Shown here: positions 19,127 through 27,135 of the stretch, piece by piece
Numbering within the stretch: the first letter of the stretch is position 1
Layout: each line of letters begins with the position of its first letter
Source: Lachnospiraceae bacterium
GTDB lineage: Bacteria; Bacillota; Clostridia; Lachnospirales; Lachnospiraceae
Length of the DNA: 64,000 bases
Direction: 5' to 3'
Assembly: GCA_021202635.1 (NCBI GenBank)
Contig: JAJQCQ010000013.1
Span: 1-64,000, forward strand
Program-made: the position numbers and the translations under genes
The notes under the pieces: generated by a model
Database searches by the model: none
The model's input: only the letters and a program-made list of their open reading frames with translations
What the model was told of the DNA's origin: nothing

Positions 19127-19297
19127 GTAACAGTTCAGAACAGCATCGAAATGAAAAGACAGACTGTGCAGGTTTACCTGCTAAAGGCTGTATTTTCATT
19201 TCGGGATGGGCGGAACGCCCATCAAGCCACAGACATATGACGCGTTAGCGGCATATAGCCTGCATCGCAGGCGGTCTGCGGCCTGCTGTTCTGAATA
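19127..19297. repeat. Family B dispersed element, long composite form (about 170 bp)
   Basis: GTAACAGTTCAGAACAGC ... GCTGTTCTGAAT, with nested inverted repeats inside. Confidence 0.7.
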
Positions 19298-19316
19298 GAT
19301 ACCTTTTTTTATGCAC

Positions 19317-19739
19317 TTACAGCTCCTTCGCCAGCTTCTCGCCCAGCGCCGTCAATGCCTGCTCTGCTTCGTCGTCCGGCGCGTCGGCGCAGATCACGCC
19401 CTCCCCGTTCACTACTACAGCACCCGCTTTCTCCATACGGTCAACCCAGCTGCGCATCCACTCGCCGTCTCCCCATCCATAGGAGTCAAACAGGCCGATT
19501 GTCTTACCGCTCACATTCTTCTCAAGCTCTGCCACAAACGGTTCTACGATGGTCTCTTCCAGTTCTTCATCTCCCATCGCCGGACAGCCAAGTGCAAATG
19601 CTTTTTCATCCGCAAGATCTGCCGGAGTAATATCTTCCATCGATATTGCCTTCGCATCCCCGGCTCCTTTTACCACAAAATCTGCCATAGACTCTGTGTT
19701 GCCTGACCCGCTCCAGAAAACTACTTTTAACTCTGCCAT
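19317..19739 (-). CDS. Flavodoxin
   Basis: VVFWSGSGNTESMADFV FMN-binding loop, GLFDSYGWGDGEWM. Confidence 0.92.
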   Translation of the reverse strand: MAELKVVFWSGSGNTESMADFVVKGAGDAKAISMEDITPADLADEKAFALGCPAMGDEELEETIVEPFVAELEKNVSGKTIGLFDSYGWGDGEWMRSWVDRMEKAGAVVVNGEGVICADAPDDEAEQALTALGEKLAKEL

Positions 19740-19758
19740 TTTTTTATCCTCCTAATTG

Positions 19759-20340
19759 TTATATACAGGCACCGGCCATCCGAAAGTCTTTCCAGATGTC
19801 GGATATCCTCATCCCCTGACTGCATAAGTCCAGCGCCTTTTTCCGCGCTGCCTCATACAGTTCAAAAACACGGCTCGCATAAGCCACATCATCGTATACC
19901 TTCCAATAACCAGACAGTTTAAAATTCTGTCCTTTATTTTCAACAAATCCCCTCACATCCGGGAGCGGATACCCGAAAAAAAGACCCATTTCATGCGGAA
20001 ATTCCCCATTTTCATCCTTATAGCACCGAAACCGCCGCGCGAGAAAAGACAGAACCAAATCCAGCGGATGCGTTTCCACACCATAACCACATTCCCTCAG
20101 ATAGGCCTTCTTCCCGGCATCCGAAAGTATCTGCTCCAGCTCCTCCGGCTCATATAAAAGCCAGTAATCCTTTTGGGCCGAGGTATACAAAAGATACGCA
20201 CACAAACTCGTCCCTTTTAACACATGTGCCAGCCGCTTCTGGTTGCCCTTCTCCAAAATCAGCAGATTGGATGGTTTGATTCCGGCAATCACTGGGGCAC
20301 ACTGCTGTCCAAGCACATAACCCATTGCTTCAGTTCCCAT
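19759..20340 (-). CDS. DUF3793-family protein
   Basis: CAPVIAGIKPSNLL...HPLDLVLSFL...EMGLFFGYPLPDVRGFVENKG. Confidence 0.8.
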   Translation of the reverse strand: MGTEAMGYVLGQQCAPVIAGIKPSNLLILEKGNQKRLAHVLKGTSLCAYLLYTSAQKDYWLLYEPEELEQILSDAGKKAYLRECGYGVETHPLDLVLSFLARRFRCYKDENGEFPHEMGLFFGYPLPDVRGFVENKGQNFKLSGYWKVYDDVAYASRVFELYEAARKKALDLCSQGMRISDIWKDFRMAGACI

Positions 20341-20399
20341 GAATGATTCCCTCCTTCTCTCCTTCTGCACTTTAACAGCCGCTTATACTCCAATACATT

Positions 20400-20690
20400 T
20401 CAAAAGCTGTGTGAAATATGCTCGTTGAGCAGGTCTTCCAGTGCCGTCGCGCTGCTGGAATGACAGCGGAGCACCGGTATCCTGTTCCGCTTCGCTTCCT
20501 GCAGGGTACTGCGCACCATCTTATGCGACACTGTATTCGTAAATAAAATAAACATATCCGGAGTCCCCAGCTTTTTCCGGATTGCGCCGCTTTCCTTCGC
20601 AAAAACCTTCGCCTTACAGCCATAATCTCTGCAAATCCCTTCATACTGACAAACCATGCCCTCATTGCCGCCGATAATCACAACACTCAT
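20400..20690 (-). CDS. DUF2325-family protein
   Basis: SVVIIGGNEGMVCQYEGICRDYGC...TNTVSHKMVRS. Confidence 0.8.
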   Translation of the reverse strand: MSVVIIGGNEGMVCQYEGICRDYGCKAKVFAKESGAIRKKLGTPDMFILFTNTVSHKMVRSTLQEAKRNRIPVLRCHSSSATALEDLLNEHISHSF

Positions 20691-20953
20691 ATGTATCCTC
20701 CTGTATCCAGATTCATGATAACGAAATTCGACCTTTTTCCCACATCCGCATTCAATCCTGTTTCTAAAGTGATTCGATGGTAAGGTATTCGTAACTTTTA
20801 ATTGTCGTTTGAAACATGAGTTAGGTTTCGCTAACCACTATAGCATCCCATATCCTGTTTGTCAAGAAAAAAACAAGGATGTTTTTCTTGCCATTCACAA
20901 CACACAATGTTAGAATGGCACTATAAAACAAAGGAAAGAGCAGAGGTGCCCTT

Positions 20954-23296
20954 ATGGCCGGATACATCGTTAAAGTTACCATTGAATATACACACCCGCC
21001 TGTCTGGCGGCGGATTGTCCTGCCAGAGGGCATTTCCTTTTATAGCCTGCACCGGATTCTTCAGACGGTCTTCGGATGGGACGATGAACATTTACATGAT
21101 TTCCGGACTTCGGACGGCATCTGCATTTCCCTTCCGGAAGCCAAAACCAGTGGAGACGAGTTAAGTGAAAATACAACAACGGTCGACGAATTTCTGAAAT
21201 CCGGCAGATGGATCCGTTATACCTACGATTTCGGCGATGACTGGCGGCATAAGATTGTCTTCGAAAAGGAAGACCCGATTTACGAGAAGAGATATGCGAC
21301 CGTCCTCAAGGCAAAGGGAGACAATTTTATGGAAGATACTCCTTGGGATGAGGTCGACTCCAACCGCAGCCCTTTCTCGATCGAGGCTGCAAACGCCGCG
21401 CTGGAGAAAATGCAAGTTTCCAAAAAAAAAGCCACCAAAAAACAGACCGAGGCTATGCAGCTTAAAGATGATCAGAAAAAAATCAAAGACACCCTTGCAG
21501 CAGTTCAAAAGCTCTACAGGGAAAATGGGAAAGCTCCAAAATCCAACTATGATATCATTCGGGAAATTTACAGCGGTACCTTTGACATAAACGAACTGTT
21601 CCCGGAAAAAAACACAGAAACCGTAGAAATCCGGAACGGTTCAACCGATACAAGAATCGATTCCGCTGTAAAAACATGGGGTGTGTTTGCGTCTGCCATG
21701 CAAGAAATGGAATCCACCTCGTCCGGCAACAAAACATCCAGGAAAAAAGCTTCATCAAAGCCCGTCAATGGCTATGTCCAGATGACACTTCCGGGATTCG
21801 ATGAACAGAAACCGGAACGCACAAAAGCAGTCGACAGCAGCTTTCCGCCGGAAGGATATCGGATTGATGTAACCCAGTCTGAAAAAACAGCTCAGGAAAT
21901 TCTCTCCCGCGAAGACGAGAAAAGGCTGCGGGAATTCTGTAAGTTTTCCGCCGTGGAGTCATCCTCCTTACGTGGAAATGTCAGCAAGCGGAAAATAGCC
22001 GGACTGATCCTCGATGTTTTCCGGGAACACCCGGAATGCCTGTTTTATATTTTTTCGATTGACCAGTATAAATGGGTTCATCTGAATTGCTTCTCAAATG
22101 CGACGAATGTCCCGCTTCCTGAGAGCTTTGATGCAGTTGGCAAGCTGCTCAGTCTCGGATTTGCCGAAATCCAGTATTGGATGGAAGGCGGAATAAAAGT
22201 CGCGGAACTTTCCATAGCCGCAGACCTGGCTTCTATTCTGCCATATGAAAAAGGGAAAAAATTAAAAAGATCCTATAACCTGATCGAAGCCAATGCCAGA
22301 AAATTAAATGATCTGCTGACACTTTATGGTGGTGCAAAAACAGACGAACTCTTTCGTCTCTACCCAAATCATTTTGAGCGCTGTAATACGCTGCAGGATT
22401 TTCTCCGCTTTGTATACTGGCACTGCCGCTATAATGGCTTTTTATTTACCGGAACCAACGAGCGTGGGGAAGCCTTCATGATTCACCCCGTTTTTGAACC
22501 ATCCGCTATCATAATGCAATCTCTGAAGCACCCGGAGATTCCCTGCAAAATCTTCTCAAATGAGGAGCTTGGGGATATGAACAGCGGATACTGTTGTTTT
22601 TCTGCTCCCTGGGGAGCTTATTTCGCAAGCCTCACCCTGCACCTTCAGGATCAGCCGGCAGGCGAGATCGATTCCCGCATTACAGACACACTGCGGAAAG
22701 TCATGGAAGGAAGCACGCTGAATGAAATCCTCGCAAGCTGCCGCAAGCACCTGGGCATTCCAGATCACACCGGCATGGATGATGAAATCAGCCTTTGGGG
22801 AACCTCAATGGAGCTGGCGATGGAGACGCCGCTGCCGCGCTTCCATGGCTATAGCCGGTATGAAGCAATGGCGCAGTGGGACATTGACATAAACGGAATT
22901 GCCCTTTTCCCTGCCCAGGGAAAAAAGAAAAAGATCACAAAAAACACTGCCCTTACAGAACTGTCGCCCGAACAGCAGCTGGAATTATACAGCTTATATT
23001 ATGAGGATGATACCGAGCCTGAAGACTACGACCAGTTTATGAAAAAAATCGGATGCTCGAATTATTCGATTCGTTATCTGAAAATTGAAGAGCAGATGCT
23101 CAGAGGCGACTTTATAAAAGCGGAAGCAGAGACAAAGCTTCTGATCAAAGAAAGCGGACACCAGGAGTTCGCTGTACTGCTCGACGAAATGAAAGAATAC
23201 CGCGAGCTGGCGGCGGAGGATTATGAGGAAAGCGGCGCTTTCTCAGACACAGAGCTTGATGCGCTAATCGAAGAACTGTTCCGCCATCCGCATTGA
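20954..23296 (+). CDS. pRiA4b ORF-3-like domain protein with a long uncharacterised C-terminus (780 aa)
   Basis: N-terminal YTHPPVWRRIVLPEGISFYSLHRILQTVFGWDDEHLHDF and YTYDFGDDWRHKI; long intact ORF. Confidence 0.82.
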   Translation: MAGYIVKVTIEYTHPPVWRRIVLPEGISFYSLHRILQTVFGWDDEHLHDFRTSDGICISLPEAKTSGDELSENTTTVDEFLKSGRWIRYTYDFGDDWRHKIVFEKEDPIYEKRYATVLKAKGDNFMEDTPWDEVDSNRSPFSIEAANAALEKMQVSKKKATKKQTEAMQLKDDQKKIKDTLAAVQKLYRENGKAPKSNYDIIREIYSGTFDINELFPEKNTETVEIRNGSTDTRIDSAVKTWGVFASAMQEMESTSSGNKTSRKKASSKPVNGYVQMTLPGFDEQKPERTKAVDSSFPPEGYRIDVTQSEKTAQEILSREDEKRLREFCKFSAVESSSLRGNVSKRKIAGLILDVFREHPECLFYIFSIDQYKWVHLNCFSNATNVPLPESFDAVGKLLSLGFAEIQYWMEGGIKVAELSIAADLASILPYEKGKKLKRSYNLIEANARKLNDLLTLYGGAKTDELFRLYPNHFERCNTLQDFLRFVYWHCRYNGFLFTGTNERGEAFMIHPVFEPSAIIMQSLKHPEIPCKIFSNEELGDMNSGYCCFSAPWGAYFASLTLHLQDQPAGEIDSRITDTLRKVMEGSTLNEILASCRKHLGIPDHTGMDDEISLWGTSMELAMETPLPRFHGYSRYEAMAQWDIDINGIALFPAQGKKKKITKNTALTELSPEQQLELYSLYYEDDTEPEDYDQFMKKIGCSNYSIRYLKIEEQMLRGDFIKAEAETKLLIKESGHQEFAVLLDEMKEYRELAAEDYEESGAFSDTELDALIEELFRHPH

Positions 23297-23303
23297 TTTA
23301 TTT

Positions 23304-23446
23304 GTAACGATTCAGAACAGCAGGCCACAGGTCTACGCTTCGGTCGGTGCTAAGCGAACGTCCACTGGACGTTCAGCGCCGCCTTCTTCGAAGGCTATAT
23401 GCCGCTTACTCGTCATCTGTCTGAGGCTTGATGTTTTGAATTGTAC
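23304..23446. repeat. Family B composite element containing module C
   Basis: GTAACGATTCAGAACAGC start; GAACGTCC-ACT-GGACGTTC hairpin; inverted segment shared with 19127-19297. Confidence 0.7.
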
Positions 23447-23536
23447 CATTTATTTAACAAAGTTCACACCCGGCGCCAGCAAAACACATCTGGCACCAGT
23501 GTATATAAAACAAAGAGAAGGAAAGGAATCAAAACA

Positions 23537-24058
23537 ATGGCACAGAATCCAATTGTAACAATTACCATGGAAAACGGAGATGTGATGAAGGCGGAGCTGT
23601 ATCCGCAGATCGCTCCGAACACGGTAAATAACTTCATCAGTCTCGTAAAGAAAGGTTTTTATGACGGCCTGATCTTTCACCGCGTGATCAAGGGCTTTAT
23701 GATCCAGGGCGGCTGCCCACAGGGGACAGGCACGGGCGGACCAGGCTATTCCATCAAAGGAGAATTTGCTCAGAACGGCTTTGTCAACCAGTTAAAGCAT
23801 GAACCAGGCGTCCTCTCCATGGCGCGCGCCATGCATCCGAGCTCCGCCGGCAGTCAGTTTTTCCTGATGCATAAGGCTGCCCCGCACCTGGACGGCGCGT
23901 ATGCAGCATTCGGAAAAGTGACCGAAGGCATGGAGATCGTCAATAAAATCGCCGAGACTCCGACCGATTTCCGCGACCGCCCGATGACCCCGCAGCGCAT
24001 CGCTACCATGACCGTGGAGACCTTTGGCGTGGATTATCCGGAACCGGAGAAGATGTGA
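23537..24058 (+). CDS. Cyclophilin-type peptidyl-prolyl isomerase
   Basis: FYDGLIFHRVIKGFMIQGGCPQGTGTGGPGYSIKGEF; SAGSQFFLMH. Confidence 0.95.
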   Translation: MAQNPIVTITMENGDVMKAELYPQIAPNTVNNFISLVKKGFYDGLIFHRVIKGFMIQGGCPQGTGTGGPGYSIKGEFAQNGFVNQLKHEPGVLSMARAMHPSSAGSQFFLMHKAAPHLDGAYAAFGKVTEGMEIVNKIAETPTDFRDRPMTPQRIATMTVETFGVDYPEPEKM

Positions 24059-24132
24059 GAAGTGCGCAAAACACAGACCAGATCTTTCCTGACCGTTCAG
24101 AATCAAAACGAAGATCCGTGACCTGCTATTTT

Positions 24133-24190
24133 GTTAACAGTTCAGAACAGCGAAGCGTAGACCTGTGGCCCGCTGTTCTGAATCATTACA
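24133..24190. repeat. Family B dispersed element
   Basis: GTTAACAGTTCAGAACAGC ... GCTGTTCTGAATCATTAC. Confidence 0.7.
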
Positions 24191-24203
24191 TTTTCCGATA
24201 CAA

Positions 24204-25130
24204 TCATCTGATCTCTACTGTCCACGTGTTTTTATAACTCCCGCTTCCATCCAGGCCGATCAAGTCCGCCTGGCAGGAAATATCCTCAATAATCCCATCA
24301 CGAGACGGCAGCGACGTCCATGGCTCTACGCACACATAGGGCGCCTCTTTTCCGGTCGCATGCCAGAATCCGATATAAGCAAAATCCGGATAGTGAACGG
24401 TAACACTGTGTTTCCCCTTATCGCTTGCGATCTTCACGGTCTTTGGCGCGTGCTTCAAAACCACGGCGTCATGATCAAACAGCTCGTGATGGAGCGGGAT
24501 CCTCCGGTCGTTCTCCAACAGATACAGCTGATCCTGACCGGTCAGAAAACAGGTATCGGTAAAACCGACCCTGTATGGATGAGATGGACGGTCAAATTCA
24601 AGATAATAGTCCTCAAATGCCAGCCCTTCTTCCAGCGGCACACGAAAACCGGGATGCCCGCCGACGCCAAAATACATACGCTCCGTCCCTGTATTTTCAA
24701 CTGTGTTCGTAATCATAAGCGTGCTGCCCCTAAGCGCATAAGTAATGCGGTAGACAAAGTCAAATGGATACTGTCCCCTGGTCTGTTCGTTACTTTCAAA
24801 ACGAAAGGTCATTTCATCCGCCGTAAGAAGCACTTCGTTCTCCTCCGCGCTCTGTACATAGCAGGCCGGCGTTTCCATCACCAGAGAATAATATTTAACC
24901 AGCCCGTGCCGTTTCATATGGTAGGATTCTCCATTCAACGTGAAGGTCTCATTGGTCAGTCGGGCAATGTATGGAAACAGGTTCGGTGCCTTTCCGCTCC
25001 AGATGGCAGGATCCGCCTGCCACAGATATTCCAGGCCCTCCGCGCTCCTGATCGACTGCAGCTCGCCCCCCCCCGCGTCGCTGGCAGTCACCGTGAGATA
25101 CTCGTTTTTGATCGTGTAATTCATCATCAT
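24204..25130 (-). CDS. Aldose 1-epimerase-family protein (LacX-like)
   Basis: GVGGHPGFRVPL, PNLFPYIARL, VCVEPWTSLPSRDG. Confidence 0.85.
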   Translation of the reverse strand: MMMNYTIKNEYLTVTASDAGGGELQSIRSAEGLEYLWQADPAIWSGKAPNLFPYIARLTNETFTLNGESYHMKRHGLVKYYSLVMETPACYVQSAEENEVLLTADEMTFRFESNEQTRGQYPFDFVYRITYALRGSTLMITNTVENTGTERMYFGVGGHPGFRVPLEEGLAFEDYYLEFDRPSHPYRVGFTDTCFLTGQDQLYLLENDRRIPLHHELFDHDAVVLKHAPKTVKIASDKGKHSVTVHYPDFAYIGFWHATGKEAPYVCVEPWTSLPSRDGIIEDISCQADLIGLDGSGSYKNTWTVEIR

Positions 25131-25277
25131 TCCTCCTCAAACATGTTTTTTCATTCTACCGGCCTTTCTCCACTTTCCGAAATCAAAAGAGTACAGTCGG
25201 CCTGTTCCTATCCCGTTTTTCAGTTCTGTTTTTTACTAAAAGGGAAGCTTCGTCCCCCGCATCCGCATTATAATCTG

Positions 25278-26525
25278 TCAGGAAAGCTTCTCTAACAGGA
25301 CATACACCCGCTCCCTCGTCAGCTCTGCTCCCGTCGTATTTTCCACATAGGGCTGCATGGTACCGCCTTCAAACTCGGCTCCCGCAGCGGCGATCTCACT
25401 TTCCTTTTCCGAAATCCAGGCAATCTCCTCTTCGGTCAGCGCAGCCATCTCTTCCTCCGGCAGACTGTCCTTCAGATAGCCCCACAGGACATTCAGAATA
25501 TCATCCCAGATCTGGTACATTTCATAGGAAAGCTGATTCAGCTCACTCTGAGAGAGCGGATCATTATCCAGCTGATCAGCGATCGCTTCTGCCTCCGCGC
25601 TGGCCGCTTCCACTTCCTCAATGGCCTGTTGTTTCAGTGCAGAGACCGTCTCAGCCACGCCTGGCTTCTCTGCCACCTCTGACAAAGCTGTATACGAGAT
25701 TTCCAGATATTCATGAGAATTTAATATAGCAGATGCTTCCTCCTGCGAGATGGGAGTGCTGTGATCCTCCCATTCGTCTGTGGTACTGTAAAAATAAGGA
25801 TTCTCTTCATCTTCCCACGCATCGTAGAGAACAGCTTCTGTCAGCTCCAGTTCTGTACCTGTAAAGGTATAAAATGCGTTAGACGAACAGAACGCACCCG
25901 AAGGGCCTTCATAAGCAATTACTCCATCCATGCACAGATAGAAACGCCCTCTCTCCGCACTGGCAGTGACCTGCACCAGTTCCTCTTCTTTTATCGTATA
26001 AAAATCATAAAACATCCCCTGACAGACGTCCTCTTCCTCACTCACCTGCCCGACCAGTAATTCTTCTGTCCCATCGCCATCCACGTCTATCAGAAAATAT
26101 CCGAGTTCATCCGCGGAAGACAGATATCCGGCAAGATAGCAGAGGCCATTCTCGTCAAACCCGGAAGCATCCCACCCGGCATTCAGGCCGGTAAGGTAAA
26201 GCTGCAGGATTTCATCATACCGGGCAAGGCCCGTAACGGAGGTTTCACTGCTTTCCTCATTGTCTTCCCCACCGGATGCCTTCTCAGATGCTTCTGTCTC
26301 CTCACTTCCTATTACAACAACGCTCTCTTCTGTCTGTAACGGATCGCTTTCGTTTTTCTCACTTTCTTCATCCACGATCAATATTCCCAGCAAATCCTCC
26401 GCCTGCACTGTGAGTACGGCTGCGTCTGAGATGCGCGCAGGGAGAACTCCTGTATTCCCCTGCGATACTGCAAGCACGGCGCCAGCCACAGCCACAGCTG
26501 CTGTCACTGCCTTTTTTCTTTTCAT
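25278..26525 (-). CDS. Secreted protein with possible LprI-like (DUF1311) C-terminus
   Basis: Signal peptide MKRKKAVTAAVAVAGAVLAVSQ; FLIDVDGDGTEELLVG; C-terminal EEIAWISEKESEI...ELTRERVYVL resembling LprI/DUF1311 without Cys. Confidence 0.55.
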   Translation of the reverse strand: MKRKKAVTAAVAVAGAVLAVSQGNTGVLPARISDAAVLTVQAEDLLGILIVDEESEKNESDPLQTEESVVVIGSEETEASEKASGGEDNEESSETSVTGLARYDEILQLYLTGLNAGWDASGFDENGLCYLAGYLSSADELGYFLIDVDGDGTEELLVGQVSEEEDVCQGMFYDFYTIKEEELVQVTASAERGRFYLCMDGVIAYEGPSGAFCSSNAFYTFTGTELELTEAVLYDAWEDEENPYFYSTTDEWEDHSTPISQEEASAILNSHEYLEISYTALSEVAEKPGVAETVSALKQQAIEEVEAASAEAEAIADQLDNDPLSQSELNQLSYEMYQIWDDILNVLWGYLKDSLPEEEMAALTEEEIAWISEKESEIAAAGAEFEGGTMQPYVENTTGAELTRERVYVLLEKLS

Positions 26526-26824
26526 ACACGCTTCGCTGTTCTCACACAGGTTTCTCCTCCTGTGTGAATCCGCTCCTCCTTCCCATTTCACCGGACGGCA
26601 GGTCCTTTTGAACCCCGTTTTCGTCCTGCGGACGGAATATTTCCCGCACACATAACCCTGTTTTTTTCTGCGTGAACCTGCCAGACCATATATAAGCCGA
26701 GTATAGCAATAATCTTTTTGTATTGCAACGAAGAAACCCTTAAGTTTTTCTCAAATTCACGCAATTTTCTCCCTTTTTTACAAAAAATTAATGAATTTAA
26801 TTTTTTCTTTGGAACTATCTTTGA

Positions 26825-26854
26825 TTGACAATTTGGCACCGGCAATCATATAAT
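26825..26854 (+). promoter_or_regulatory. Promoter for amt
   Basis: TTGACA (26825-26830), 18 nt spacer, TATAAT (26849-26854). Confidence 0.7.
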
Positions 26855-26869
26855 ATCTTCAACAACGAA

Positions 26870-26899
26870 GGCGTTGGAGATTTTTCTCCGGCGCCTTTT
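26870..26899 (+). promoter_or_regulatory. Terminator-like hairpin at the start of the amt leader
   Basis: GGCGTTGGAGA-TTTT-TCTCCGGCGCC-TTTT about 10 nt downstream of the predicted +1. Confidence 0.6.
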
Positions 26900-27135
26900 C
26901 TGTTGTCCGAATTCCGGGCGGCTGGCTTTTATGATTCATAACTGTCTTTTGAAATTCTACAGACAACATAATCTTCTTGTCTGTATGCATATGCCGCTGC
27001 AATTGGATTTCAGCTGCCGGGAAAAACGGACAGCAGTGCCGGTGTTTCCGCCAAAGATCTGGCCAGGCGGAGGCTTCGGACGGAAACAGCGCAAAGGGCG
27101 GTCATGCCCGCGCATCGAAAAGAGGAGGAGATATT

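Noticed and set aside
20954-23296. pRiA4b ORF-3-like gene as a mobile element or transposase
   Set aside because: No transposase catalytic domain or terminal inverted repeats flanking the gene; the name reflects a plasmid origin of the family only.
26870-26986. ANTAR-type tandem hexaloop antiterminator in the amt leader
   Set aside because: Loops seen (TTTT and a 10-nt loop) do not show the expected paired hexanucleotide A-x-x-G loops.
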